Shown here: positions 55,997-64,000 of the stretch, piece by piece
How the letters are laid out: each line of letters begins with the position of its first letter
Position numbering within the stretch: position 1 is the first letter of the stretch
Source of the DNA: Gaiellasilicea sp963763755
GTDB taxonomy: Bacteria; Actinomycetota; Thermoleophilia; Gaiellales; Gaiellaceae
Length of the DNA stretch: 64,000 nucleotides
Direction of reading: 5' to 3'
Assembly (NCBI GenBank): GCA_963763755.1
Contig: CAVXQE010000009.1
Coordinates: 62,001-126,000, forward strand
Notes under the pieces: model-generated
Databases searched by the model: none
What the model was told of the DNA's origin: nothing
The model's input: only the letters and a program-made list of their open reading frames with translations
Made by a program: the position numbers and the translations under genes

Positions 55997-56965
55997 ATGG
56001 ACGTCGACCCCTGGCCGCCGGCGGATCCGCTTGGCGAGGCGCTGCACTTCCTGCGGATGGACGGCGCCTTCTACTGCCGCTCCGAGCTGAGCGCCGCGTG
56101 GGGCATGACGCTGCCCGCGATGCCCGGCTACCTCTGGTTCCACGTCGTCGCCTCGGGTCGAGCCTGGCTCGAGACCAACGAGGCAGAGCCCTCCCTGCTT
56201 CGCCCCGGCGACTTCGCGCTCGTGCCACACGGCGAGGGGCACCGCCTCCGCAGCGATCCGGGCGTTCCGGTGCCAGGGATCCTCGAGCTCGAGCGCGAAG
56301 CGGTCAGCGACCGCTACGAGATCCTTCGACACGGCGACGGAGGCGCCCCGACCACGATGGTCTGCGGAGCGGTGCGTTTCGACCACCCCGCCGCACGCAA
56401 CCTCGTTGAGATCCTTCCCGCGGCGATCCACATGGAGGCAACTGACTCGCCTCAGCTGGACTGGATGCAGAGCACGCTCAGGCTGATGGCCGCCGAGGCG
56501 AAGGAGCTTCGTCCCGGCGGCGAGGCCGTGATCACTCGCCTCGGCGACATCCTCGTCATCCAGGCGATCCGCTCTTGGATCGAAACCGACCCGGCCGCGC
56601 AAACCGGCTGGCTCGGCGCGCTCCAGGATCGACAGATCGGACGCGCGCTCTCGCTGATCCATCGTGACCCCGCGAGTCCCTGGACCGTGGCGTCGCTGGC
56701 CCGCGAGATCGCGATGTCGCGCTCAGCCTTCGCCGCCCGCTTCACCGAGCTCGTGGGCGAGCCTGTGATGCAGTACGTCACCCGCTGGCGGATGCTCGTT
56801 GCGGTCGATGCCCTCCGCGAGGACGGCGCGACAGTGGGCGAGCTCGCGAGGCGGCTCGGCTACCGCTCCGAAGCAGCCTTCGCGCGGGCGTTCAAACGCG
56901 TCGTCGGTGCGCCGCCTGGAGCCGTCAGACGCCGTGCTGCGGCCGAATGGCGATCGCTCATCTGA
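55997..56965 (+). CDS. AraC family transcriptional regulator (cupin_6 type)
   Basis: 322 residues from ATG 55997 (GTG 55982 possible). The N-terminal sensing domain has DPLGEALHFLRMDGAFYCRS, LPAMPGYLWFHVVASGRAWL and EPSLLRPGDFALVPHGEGHR. The C-terminal HTH pair is RALSLIHRDPASPWTVASLA, AMSRSAFAARFTELVGEPVM, MQYVTRWRMLVAVDALREDG and LARRLGYRSEAAFARAFKRV. Regulators of this type usually activate the divergent gene, here the cupin. Confidence 0.9.
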   Translation: MDVDPWPPADPLGEALHFLRMDGAFYCRSELSAAWGMTLPAMPGYLWFHVVASGRAWLETNEAEPSLLRPGDFALVPHGEGHRLRSDPGVPVPGILELEREAVSDRYEILRHGDGGAPTTMVCGAVRFDHPAARNLVEILPAAIHMEATDSPQLDWMQSTLRLMAAEAKELRPGGEAVITRLGDILVIQAIRSWIETDPAAQTGWLGALQDRQIGRALSLIHRDPASPWTVASLAREIAMSRSAFAARFTELVGEPVMQYVTRWRMLVAVDALREDGATVGELARRLGYRSEAAFARAFKRVVGAPPGAVRRRAAAEWRSLI

Positions 56966-57103
56966 AGCCCGAGTCTCGTCACGCGTGACCGAGGCGGTCG
57001 CAAGGTATTCAACGAGGACGGGGTTACCGATGAGTTTTCGGCAACGAAGCGGTCATCAGATCCACAAGCGCGGACAAGCTGCCGCAACGAGGGAGGAGCG
57101 TCG

Positions 57104-57715
57104 ATGAGCACGGTGATCTCGTGGCCCAGGATCCAGCAACCAAGGAGCACTGCTGTGAGGAAGGTCGTCTCACACACCATTCTCACGTTGGACGGTGTCG
57201 CGGTCTTCGACGCGGTGGCAGACACGATCGCCGAACTGCGAGACACGAAGGAAGTGCTGGACGACTTCTTCGGCAAAGTGGCCGACGAGGATGCCGTGCT
57301 GCTCGGGCGCGTCACCTATCAGGAATGGGCGGACTACTGGCCAACGTCTACCAACGAGCCGTTCGCCGGCCACATCAACAGCGTGCCCAAATTCGTGATC
57401 TCGCGATCGCTGGAGGCCGTGCCTTGGGGCAAGCACGAGAACGCAACGCTCGTCGGGGGTGACCTTGCCGACGCGATCACAGACTTGAAACAGCAACCCG
57501 GAAAGAACATCGGCGTCCACGGCAGCCCCACGCTTGTCGAAGGCCTTCTGCAAGCGGACCTGCTCGACGAGATGCGCCTCGAGATCTACCCGGTGCTCGC
57601 GGGCAAAGGGGCACGCCTGTTCAAGAACGAGCGTGCGCCGAAAGAACTTCGCCTCGCCGATTCGATGACCACCAGCAACGGAGTCGCAATCTTGACCTAT
57701 CAACGCCAGACGTGA
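57104..57715 (+). CDS. Dihydrofolate-reductase-fold (RibD C-terminal) family protein
   Basis: 203 residues from ATG 57104, supported by GGGAGGAGC; a GTG at 57155 is the alternative and matches the usual family start (RKVVSHTILTLDGV). Motifs: EVLDDFFGKVADEDAVLLGR with VTYQEWADYWP, KFVISRSLEAVPWGKHENAT, GVHGSPTLVEGLLQADLLDE and LRLEIYPVLAGKGARLF. These match stand-alone DHFR-like reductases common in actinobacteria. The substrate is unknown and not necessarily dihydrofolate. The 138-base gap upstream shows no other gene. Confidence 0.85.
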   Translation: MSTVISWPRIQQPRSTAVRKVVSHTILTLDGVAVFDAVADTIAELRDTKEVLDDFFGKVADEDAVLLGRVTYQEWADYWPTSTNEPFAGHINSVPKFVISRSLEAVPWGKHENATLVGGDLADAITDLKQQPGKNIGVHGSPTLVEGLLQADLLDEMRLEIYPVLAGKGARLFKNERAPKELRLADSMTTSNGVAILTYQRQT

Positions 57716-57830
57716 TCGTGACTCACTTCGAGCCTGCGACCGCCGGTCCGGTTCGAGATTGGTGGGCTGCGCCAGCGTTCTGGAATGACGCCAGAGACGG
57801 CGCTCGCCCGGCTGCCGAGGTCGGGTGCAA

Positions 57831-58802
57831 CTAGCGAGTGGTCAGTGCCTGCGCGATGCCTGGCGGGAGGGGGTCAGCGCGCTCCTCCCACCACTCCGGT
57901 TGGGACTCCTCCGCCCACGCGTCGAAGATGAGCCGCAGCTGCGCGACGCGTGCCTGGTCGGCCTCCGCCGCGTGCTTGGCACTGTCGAAACCACCGAGCC
58001 AATAGGGGATGAAAGGCTCAAGGGCCGCGCTCATCGCAGCCGCGAGAGGTTCACGTGCGTCCGCCCACGTCTCAAAGTGGACGTCGAAGGTTATGTCGCC
58101 GGTCCGAGCCCAGCCCGCAGCTTCCATCTGATCGACGACTTCGTGACCGTTCGGCATGCTGGCCTCGAACGTCCCATCCCTCGGTGTGCGACTCGGTGGC
58201 GCGGAGGCGGCATCACGCATGCATCGCTCGGCGAAGTCACGAATCGCCTCTAGGCCTTCTTCGACGTTCCAAAGCGGCTGCATCGCACTCCGTCCGAGGG
58301 ACTTCTGGACGACCAGATAGGGGGTATCGGAGAGGGAACCGATCGTTTGCTGGTGGAGATCGTTGCCGGTGATGCCAAGGAGCGGCACTCCGGACGCCCA
58401 CGCGCGGCCGTGGCTCTCCGAGATCAGCTCGCCGTCCACCCTCAACCGCAGCCCCGGAACGTAGGTGTGAGACAGAAATCCCTCGACACCACCTCGAGGG
58501 TGGTAGCCCACCTGGAACATCGCTTCGACTTCGTGGACCCGCAGATCGAAGTCGCGCCACGTCTCGAGCCGCGCCCCCGCCGGCAGTGCCTCTGCGGCCA
58601 CATTGACGGTATTGCCGCCATGGTTGTCGATCACGACCAACTCTGACGCGCCGCCGGCGAGCAACCCCTGGCAGGCGGCGAACACGTCCGACTCGAGCCG
58701 AGGCTTACCAGTCTCCCAATATTCAGGAAGGCAGCCCCAGATCTCGCGCACGCCCCGGAGCTGCGACGCCCCCTCCATATCGACGCTGACGGCGACGATC
58801 AT
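57831..58802 (-). CDS. M55 family (DppA-type) D-aminopeptidase-like protein
   Basis: 323 residues. The start MIVAVSVDMEGASQLRGVRE carries the DxEG zinc motif. GASELVVIDNHGGNTVNVAA supplies the next His, and YHPRGGVEGFLSHTYVPGLR and SESHGRAWASGVPLLGITGN further conserved residues; QKSLGRSAMQPLW is typical. M55 enzymes are dizinc, decameric peptidases that release N-terminal D-amino acids. The C-terminal 50 residues are less conserved. No transporter genes are adjacent, unlike Bacillus dppA. Confidence 0.85.
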   Translation of the reverse strand: MIVAVSVDMEGASQLRGVREIWGCLPEYWETGKPRLESDVFAACQGLLAGGASELVVIDNHGGNTVNVAAEALPAGARLETWRDFDLRVHEVEAMFQVGYHPRGGVEGFLSHTYVPGLRLRVDGELISESHGRAWASGVPLLGITGNDLHQQTIGSLSDTPYLVVQKSLGRSAMQPLWNVEEGLEAIRDFAERCMRDAASAPPSRTPRDGTFEASMPNGHEVVDQMEAAGWARTGDITFDVHFETWADAREPLAAAMSAALEPFIPYWLGGFDSAKHAAEADQARVAQLRLIFDAWAEESQPEWWEERADPLPPGIAQALTTR

Positions 58803-59064
58803 TCGCCGACACTATGGACTGACGCTCGCCTGGGCAAGCGTCCGGCGATGGGCGTCGACCAGTCGGGCCTTCGCGATCGGCATTACGCAGCGCCTGTGCA
58901 CGTTCTACCTGCCCGCGATCGATCTGGTGGCGCAACCGCAAGATATGGTCGCCTCGCTCCGGTACCTTGACACGTTCGCGAAGATTGACGGTAGCTGGTA
59001 CTTCGCCGAGCGTAAGCTCCTCCTGGACTGGAGCGAGACGCGACCGTCGACTGCGGGGATCTGA
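58803..59064 (+). pseudogene. Remnant of a SnoaL-like (NTF2-fold) gene
   Basis: The last about 50 codons read DMVASLRYLDTFAKIDGSWY followed by FAERKLLLDWSETRP, the typical end of SnoaL_4 polyketide-cyclase-like proteins, with a stop at 59064. Upstream the frame runs into sequence with no family similarity and then into the M55 start, so the N-terminal two-thirds are missing. It looks like a 3' fragment left by a deletion. It could also be the end of a gene heavily broken by base errors, but too little space exists for the usual 140 residues. Confidence 0.6.
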
Positions 59065-59122
59065 CCCCAGACGACACGAGTTGTCGGCATCGGCGCCCAA
59101 CCGCCGTCATGGAGGAACGAAC

Positions 59123-60685
59123 GTGTCAACACCCGCGAGCCCACTGCTCTCCCCGTCGCAACTAACTGCTCTCGCCGAGATCGGCGAGGAGCGCACGGCT
59201 CCTGTCGGTGAGCTGCTCTACCAGGTCGGCGATCGGATCTACCCGTTCATTGCGATCCTCGAAGGAGCGGTCGCGATCGTCGACGCCGCCGGGAACGAGT
59301 TGGTCCGGCATGGCGCCTCGGGCTTCCTCGGGGAGCTGAACCTTCTGTCCGGGCAGACGGTCTTCGTCAACGCGCTCGTGACCGAGCCGCTGCGGTACAT
59401 CGCGGTCGAGCGCGCCGCACTACGGTCGCTCCTCAACGAGGACGGCCCACTCAGCGACCTCGTCCTCTCCACCTTCATCGCCCGCCGCGAGGCACTGCAG
59501 AGCGTGCAAGGGATCGGCCTCGAGATCGTCGGCCCGCACAGCTCCGAGCCGACGATGCGGATGCTCGAGTTTGCGCGCGCCAACCGGCTCCCGTACACCT
59601 GGGAAGATGCCGCCGCGCCCGGCGGCGGCGCGTTGCCGCTCGTGCGGCTGCCCGGCGGAGGAGAGCTGCACGGTCCCAGCGCCGGCCAGGTGCTGCGCGC
59701 TCTCGGGATCGGGCTCGAGCTCGCACCTCGCGAGGAGGTCGACCTGCTGATCGTGGGCGCCGGCCCGGCAGGGCTCGCGGCCGCGGTCTACGGCGCCTCC
59801 GAAGGGCTCCACACACTCGTCGTCGAGAGCACCGCGCTCGGCGGCCAGGCCGGGTCGTCCCGACGAATCGAGAATTACCTCGGCTTCCCTGCGGGCATCA
59901 GCGGCACGGAGCTGACCAGCCGCGCGGTGACCCAAGCGCGCAAATTCAACGCGCGCACGGCGACCCCGTACCGCGCCCTCTCCCTCGAACCCGGGGACGG
60001 ACATCACCTCGTCCACCTCGAGGAGGACCGCGAGATCGCCGCGCGTGCCGTCCTGCTCGCCACGGGTGCTCAGTACCGGCGGCTACCCGTCGACCGCCTT
60101 GCGGAGTTCGAGGGACTGACGGTCTTCTACGCCGCCGGGGCTCCCGAGGCCCAGCTCTGCGCCGGCTCGCGCGTCGCGGTGGTCGGCGGCGGCAACTCCG
60201 CCGGCCAGGCAGCTGTCTGGCTCGCCCGCGGCGGCGCGCTCGTCACCCTCCTCCACCGCCGCGCCGACCTCCACGAGACGATGTCCGACTACCTGATCCA
60301 CGAGCTCGAGCGGTACGGCGTCGCCGTCCGCGACCGAAGCGAGATCGCTGCGCTCCACGGTGAGGACGGACACCTCGAGGCTGTCACGCTGATCAGCGGC
60401 GAGCGGCTGCCATTCTCATTCATGTTCCTCTTCCTGGGCGCGCTGCCTTGCACCGAGTGGCTCGACGACACCGTGACCCGCGACCACGACGGCTTCATTC
60501 TCACCGGCGCCGCGGCGAACATGGAGAACCTGCTCGAAACCGACATCCGCGGCGTGTTCGCGGCCGGTGACGTTCGCTCCGGGTCGACCAAACGCTGCGC
60601 GACCGCCGTCGGTGAAGGAGCGATGGCCGTCCAGTTCGTCCACGCCCACCTCTCCCGTACCCCTGCCGTCGAGGGACGGACGTGA
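59123..60685 (+). CDS. Cyclic-nucleotide-binding domain fused to thioredoxin-reductase-like FAD oxidoreductase
   Basis: 520 residues from GTG 59123 (GGAGGAAC upstream). Residues about 1-120 are a cNMP-binding/Crp-like beta barrel (LLYQVGDRIYPFIAILEGAV, RHGASGFLGELNLLSGQTVF). A linker domain is next (PTMRMLEFARANRLPYTWED). Residues about 205-510 form the reductase: FAD site LLIVGAGPAGLAAAVYGASE, IENYLGFPAGISGTELTSRA, NADPH site VAVVGGGNSAGQAAVWLARG with HRR downstream, and DIRGVFAAGDVRSGSTKRCA. The redox CxxC of thioredoxin reductase is missing. The stop overlaps the zinc-finger gene (GTGA). Confidence 0.88.
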   Translation: MSTPASPLLSPSQLTALAEIGEERTAPVGELLYQVGDRIYPFIAILEGAVAIVDAAGNELVRHGASGFLGELNLLSGQTVFVNALVTEPLRYIAVERAALRSLLNEDGPLSDLVLSTFIARREALQSVQGIGLEIVGPHSSEPTMRMLEFARANRLPYTWEDAAAPGGGALPLVRLPGGGELHGPSAGQVLRALGIGLELAPREEVDLLIVGAGPAGLAAAVYGASEGLHTLVVESTALGGQAGSSRRIENYLGFPAGISGTELTSRAVTQARKFNARTATPYRALSLEPGDGHHLVHLEEDREIAARAVLLATGAQYRRLPVDRLAEFEGLTVFYAAGAPEAQLCAGSRVAVVGGGNSAGQAAVWLARGGALVTLLHRRADLHETMSDYLIHELERYGVAVRDRSEIAALHGEDGHLEAVTLISGERLPFSFMFLFLGALPCTEWLDDTVTRDHDGFILTGAAANMENLLETDIRGVFAAGDVRSGSTKRCATAVGEGAMAVQFVHAHLSRTPAVEGRT

Positions 60686-61002
60686 GCAACGCCGTCTGCA
60701 CCCACCTCGATCAGATCGCCGTTCGCGAACTGCCGGCGTCCGTCGAGGGATGCGAGGATTGCCTGCGGACGGGCGGCAAGTGGCTGCACCTCAGGATCTG
60801 CCTGACCTGCGGCCATGTCGCTTGCTGCGACGACTCACCCAACCGGCACGCCACGGCGCACGCCCACGCCGCCTCGCACCCGATCATCCGTTCGCTCGAG
60901 CCCGGCGAAGACTGGAACTGGTGCTACGTCGACGACGTCGCGTTCCTCGTCGACGGGATCCACGGCGAGACCCAGATCCCGCCCTCGCCGCTCCTGCAGT
61001 AA
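60682..61002 (+). CDS. UBP-type zinc-finger protein
   Basis: 106 residues from GTG 60682, overlapping the oxidoreductase stop. The ZnF-UBP pattern is visible: VCTHLDQI, GCEDCLRTGGKWLHLRICLT, CGHVACCDDSPNRHATAHAH and HPIIRSLEPGEDWNWCYVDD. Cys and His spacing fits the ubiquitin-hydrolase-type zinc fold. Bacteria lack ubiquitin except for rare lineages, so the ligand is unknown; a C-terminal peptide or glycine tail is a guess. The tight coupling to the FAD protein suggests that the two act together. Confidence 0.85.
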   Translation: MSNAVCTHLDQIAVRELPASVEGCEDCLRTGGKWLHLRICLTCGHVACCDDSPNRHATAHAHAASHPIIRSLEPGEDWNWCYVDDVAFLVDGIHGETQIPPSPLLQ

Positions 61003-61138
61003 CTCCGGCCTCCGAGTGAGCTGCTGCCCTGCGCGATGGACGAACAGGAGGTCGCCGCCTGTCTCAGAATGTCGGTGTGCACACCAACCGGAATGGAAGA
61101 ACGGCGCGTGACCACGCCGCACGCACATCGGCGGATCG

Positions 61139-61861
61139 TTGACTGACGGCGGTCACGAGACGAAGAGTCATGTGGTGCTCGCTGTCGACGTGGGCGGATC
61201 GCACGTCAAGCTGCTCACCTCCGACGAGAAGGAGCATCGCCGCTTCAAGTCAGGCCCGAAGCTAGCGCCGCAGCGGATGGTCGACCGAACGCTCGAGGTG
61301 GCTAGTGAGTGGTCCTGGGATGCCGTGTCAGTCGGCATTCCGACCCCTGTACGGGGCGGCAACGCAATCGCCGAACCGATCAATCTGGGCGAAGGTTGGA
61401 TCGCCTTCGACTTCGCGGCGGCGTTCGGTAAGCCGACCAAAGTCGTGAACGACGCGGTCATGCAGGCAATCGGCAGCTACGAGGGTGGACGGATGCTCTT
61501 CCTCGGCCTGGGCACAGGGCTCGGCTCGGCACTGATCGTCGAGGGGATCGTCGAGCCGCTCGAGCTCGGGCATCTGCCGTTCCGCAAGCGGACCTTCGAG
61601 GACTACGTGAGCCGCCACGCGCTCGAGAAACGTGGAAAGACGAAGTGGCAGGCCGCTGTGTTCGAGACGGTCGAACACCTGTCGGCCGCCATCCAACCGG
61701 ACTACGTGGTGCTCGGCGGCGGCGAGGCCGAGGAACTCGACCAGCTCCCCGACAACTGCCGTCTGGGCTCGAACGCCAACGCGTTCGTCGGCGGCTTTCG
61801 GCTCTGGGAACCCGAATGGATCCACCGGACACACGGCGGAGTAGGCGACGTCGCCGGCTAA
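61139..61861 (+). CDS. ROK family sugar-kinase-like protein (polyphosphate-glucokinase-like)
   Basis: 240 residues from TTG 61139. Phosphate loop 1 is VVLAVDVGGSHVKLLTSDEK; WDAVSVGIPTPVRGGNAIAE and PTKVVNDAVMQAIGSYEGGR (catalytic Asp) and MLFLGLGTGLGSALIVEGIV (phosphate loop 2) follow. The ROK zinc motif CxCGxxGC is absent, as in the polyphosphate/ATP glucokinase branch. The C-terminus YVVLGGGEAEELDQLPDNCR completes the ASKHA fold. The phosphate donor and sugar are uncertain. Confidence 0.8.
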   Translation: MTDGGHETKSHVVLAVDVGGSHVKLLTSDEKEHRRFKSGPKLAPQRMVDRTLEVASEWSWDAVSVGIPTPVRGGNAIAEPINLGEGWIAFDFAAAFGKPTKVVNDAVMQAIGSYEGGRMLFLGLGTGLGSALIVEGIVEPLELGHLPFRKRTFEDYVSRHALEKRGKTKWQAAVFETVEHLSAAIQPDYVVLGGGEAEELDQLPDNCRLGSNANAFVGGFRLWEPEWIHRTHGGVGDVAG

Positions 61862-62043
61862 CCGAGAGGGGCGTGAACGGCCTTCGCCGCTTCGGTCGGG
61901 AGGAGTAGCCTTGGTGGCTCAAGCCGCAGGGCGCGTAAGGAGGCCGTAGCGCCGCCGGCGGACGTCGTCTCGCGCCGCCCATGTCCCCGGAACCGGAGAG
62001 GAGGTCATCGGCAACCGCCACACCTACTACTACGGAGGCAGGT

Positions 62044-63236
62044 ATGAATTCCACCGTCCAGACCGCGACCGAGATCCGTCCCTTCCAGGTCGAGTTTCCC
62101 GAAGAGGCGCTCGGCGAGCTGCGCGACCGCATCGCCGCCGCGCGCTGGCCCAGCAAGGAGCTCGTCGCCGATCGCTCGCAGGGTGTTCAGCTGAAGACGC
62201 TGCAGGAGCTCGCGAGCTACTGGGAGAACACTACGACTGGCGCAAGGCCGAGGCGAAGCTCAACGCCTTGCCGCAGTTCACGACCGAGATCGACGGTGTC
62301 GACGTCCACTTCATCCACGTCAGGTCGGCGCACGAGAACGCGCTGCCGCTGATCATGACCCATGGCTGGCCCGGCTCCGTCGTGGAGCTGATCGACTCCG
62401 TCGGCCCGCTGACGGACCCGACCGCGCATGGCGGCAGCCCCGAGGATGCCTTCCATCTGGTTCTGCCTTCCCTGCCTGGGTACGGCTTCTCGGGCGAGCC
62501 GGGCGAGGTCGGCTGGGACCTGGGCCGGACAGCACGGGCCTGGGCCGAGCTCATGCTCCGTCTCGGCTACACCCGCTATGTCGCCCAGGGTGGCGACGTA
62601 GGCGCCGGCGTCACCGACGCGATGGGGCGCCAGGCACCTGATGGGCTGATCGGAATCCACACGAACCTGCTGGTGCCGGCGCTGGGCGGCACCATGCCGA
62701 CTGACAGCGACGCGGAACGCGCCGCGGCCGCGCAGATCGCCACCTTCCAGCAGTCCGGAAACGGCTACTTCGTCGAGATGGCCACCCGCCCGCAGACGAT
62801 CGGCTACGCGCTCCTCGACTCACCGGTCGCTTTGGCCGCCTGGATGGTCGACCACGACACCGACGCCTACTACAAGATCTCACGCGCGTTTGTGGACGGG
62901 CAGCCCTCCGGCAATCTCACTCGCGACCACATTCTCGACAACATCACGCTGTACTGGCTGACGGGCACCGGCGCCACGGCGGCCCGGTCCTACTGGGAGG
63001 CCTACGGGCCGGACGCCCCGACCGCGGGTGGCCAGCCTTTGCCGCCGCCGACGATCCCGTTCGCCTTCACGACGTTCCCCGGCGAGATCTGGCGGACGCC
63101 GCGCAGCTGGGTAGAGGCGAGCTATCCGAACGTCATCTACTTCAACGAGGTCGACAAGGGCGGCCACTTCGCGGCGTGGGAAGAGCCGGAGCTCTTCTCG
63201 TCGGAGCTACGAGCGGCGTTCAGGCCACTGCGTTGA
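62044..63236 (+). CDS. Epoxide hydrolase (EHN type) (one frame break)
   Basis: About 396 residues from ATG 62044 (GGAGG 7 bases upstream). The EHN N-terminal domain is TEIRPFQVEFPEEALGELRD with RIAAARWP. A missing base near 62228 bridges to EHYDWRKAEAKLNALPQFTT. The alpha/beta-hydrolase core has LIMTHGWPGSVVELIDSVGP (oxyanion HGWPG), SLPGYGFSGEPG, nucleophile Asp in YVAQGGDVGAGVTDAMG, cap tyrosines, and the catalytic His in VDKGGHFAAWEEPELFSSEL. All catalytic elements are present. It opens epoxides to diols; the natural substrate is unknown. A strong terminator follows. Confidence 0.9.
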
Positions 63237-63267
63237 TCGGCGGGTTGAGCGGCGCGCACAAACGCTC

Positions 63268-63296
63268 AGAAAAGGCCCCGTTTCGGGGCCTTTTCT
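63268..63296. terminator. Bidirectional rho-independent terminator after the epoxide hydrolase
   Basis: AGAAAAGGCCCCG and CGGGGCCTTTTCT form a perfect 13-base stem with a TTT loop, 31 bases after the stop. The T-rich (plus) and, by symmetry, T-rich (minus) ends make it a canonical terminator on both strands. Confidence 0.88.
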
Positions 63297-63508
63297 CATG
63301 GCGGTACTAGGCTCGAACCAGTGAGCCCCAGCTTGTCGAGTCGATCACATGAGGGACATGGGAAGTCGGAGCGGGACAGAAAGGCACGAAGACACGCTTG
63401 CAGTAGGCGGCCCGGGACACGACGAGAGACGGCGGGCCGGCACTCTGCTGACACGCGCTGACACGAAGGCCCCTCGGCTGACCTCGGAAGCACCTACCAT
63501 GCGAGGCC

Positions 63509-64000
63509 GTGAACTGGCTGATCTGGACTCCGTTCATCGTCCTCGGCACGTTGCTCGTGCTGTTCGGTTTGGCGGTGCTTCTGGGGCGGGTTGCCGACGG
63601 GCGCTACTTGCGTCCGATCGTGGTCGTTCTCTCGAAGGTGCCGTTCCTCAAGCGGTTGTTCGAGCGGATGTCGAACGCTGCGCTGGAACGGGAGAACCCG
63701 GAGCTCGCGAGCGCCATCCGCAAGCTCCAACGGTTCGGTACGCCAACCACACCCGAAGGAGCGCAGCGCGCCCTTGCCCGTCTGACACCAGGCGAACGTC
63801 GCGCCTACATGCAGGCCGCCGGCCAGCAGGCGGAGGTACCCAAAGCGCCGAACCGCGCGGCCCGTCGGCAGGCGACCGAAGTGCAGCCGACCCAACGAGG
63901 TGCGCGCACACGAAGAAGCAGAAGCGCTGACGAGCTAGAAGTGTCAGCTACGCGACGGCGAAGTCACGCGCCGCCGCAAGCTCCGGAGCCAGACGAGCGG
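63509..64000 (+). CDS. Membrane-anchored protein of unknown function (3' end off-window or frame-broken)
   Basis: From GTG 63509 (no clear ribosome site). An N-terminal helix (IWTPFIVLGTLLVLFGLAVL) is followed by PIVVVLSKVPFLKRLFERMS and a helical cytoplasmic part (ERENPELASAIRKLQRFGTP, GAQRALARLTPGERRAYMQA) and an Arg-rich tail. The frame stays open to the window end. A shift by one base near 63895 would instead end the protein at HTKKQKR, stop 63930, which looks more natural. I do not recognise the family. Confidence 0.5.
   Translation, partial: MNWLIWTPFIVLGTLLVLFGLAVLLGRVADGRYLRPIVVVLSKVPFLKRLFERMSNAALERENPELASAIRKLQRFGTPTTPEGAQRALARLTPGERRAYMQAAGQQAEVPKAPNRAARRQATEVQPTQRGARTRRSRSADELEVSATRRRSHAPPQAPEPDER

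Noticed and set aside
63299..63375. Complete tRNA gene on the minus strand
   Set aside because: Only a T-arm-like end is present; no acceptor 5' strand, D-arm or anticodon arm can be folded upstream.

Overview
The window is high-GC DNA from an actinobacterium. The gene set (holin-X/DUF3618/YihY envelope genes, F420-type luciferase-like oxidoreductases, an excalibur nuclease, GTG/TTG starts and GTGA/ATGA overlaps) fits Actinomycetota, possibly Thermoleophilia; that placement is inference, because there is no rRNA and I could run no search. No complete rRNA, tRNA, CRISPR array or insertion sequence was seen.

A striking property of the sequence is the number of single-base frame breaks inside otherwise well-conserved genes, including pheT, thrS, aroE, one moxR and a histidine kinase. 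At least 30 are evident, densest at 22.8-26.2 kb. Because essential genes are hit and both sides of each break keep family motifs, I read most of them as consensus errors. These genes are therefore annotated as single reconstructed CDS with break positions.

Layout. 0-2.5 kb: membrane/envelope proteins and a two-domain cupredoxin. 2.5-14.1 kb: a minus-strand translation block (thrS, infC, rpmI, rplT, rRNA/tRNA methyltransferase, then pheS-pheT), interrupted by two paralogous methyltransferases, LemA plus DUF2207, and a GNAT gene. 14.1-19.6 kb: small stress-type proteins, a DUF1800-DUF1501-cupredoxin operon, a His-rich peptide and a Pro/Thr-rich membrane protein. 19.6-26.6 kb: mixed metabolism (VOC, hydrolase, globin fusion, nuclease, aroE, LLM oxidoreductase, hydantoinase).

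26.7-44.4 kb is the most interesting part. Two complete copies of a six-gene module, MoxR ATPase - DUF58 - MxaA-like - VWA - MxaK-like - VWA, lie on opposite strands. The order is that of mxaRSACKL, known from the methanol dehydrogenase operon of methylotrophs. Each copy is tightly linked to genes for PQQ-type beta-propeller dehydrogenases and cupredoxins. Copy A (minus) runs straight into a 927-residue quinoprotein and lies downstream of a roughly 610-residue quinoprotein plus plastocyanin-like protein. Copy B (plus) follows a cupredoxin-like protein and a 494-residue quinoprotein. A further cupredoxin plus quinoprotein pair sits at 51.0-53.0 kb, behind a NarL-type two-component system. I infer a periplasmic or extracytoplasmic oxidation system in which the AAA+/VWA modules mature or activate quinoproteins and the cupredoxins carry electrons. 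No classical mxaF, mxaI, cytochrome cL or pqq biosynthesis gene is in the window.

44.5-64 kb: MerR regulator, FtsH, a His-motif secreted protein, HtrA-type protease, two-component system, EEP phosphatase, a YhbW-like oxidoreductase, cupin/AraC divergent pair, DHFR-family protein, M55 peptidase, a decayed SnoaL-like remnant, a cyclic-nucleotide-domain/thioredoxin-reductase-like fusion overlapping a UBP-type zinc-finger gene, a ROK kinase, an epoxide hydrolase, and a membrane-anchored protein running off the end.
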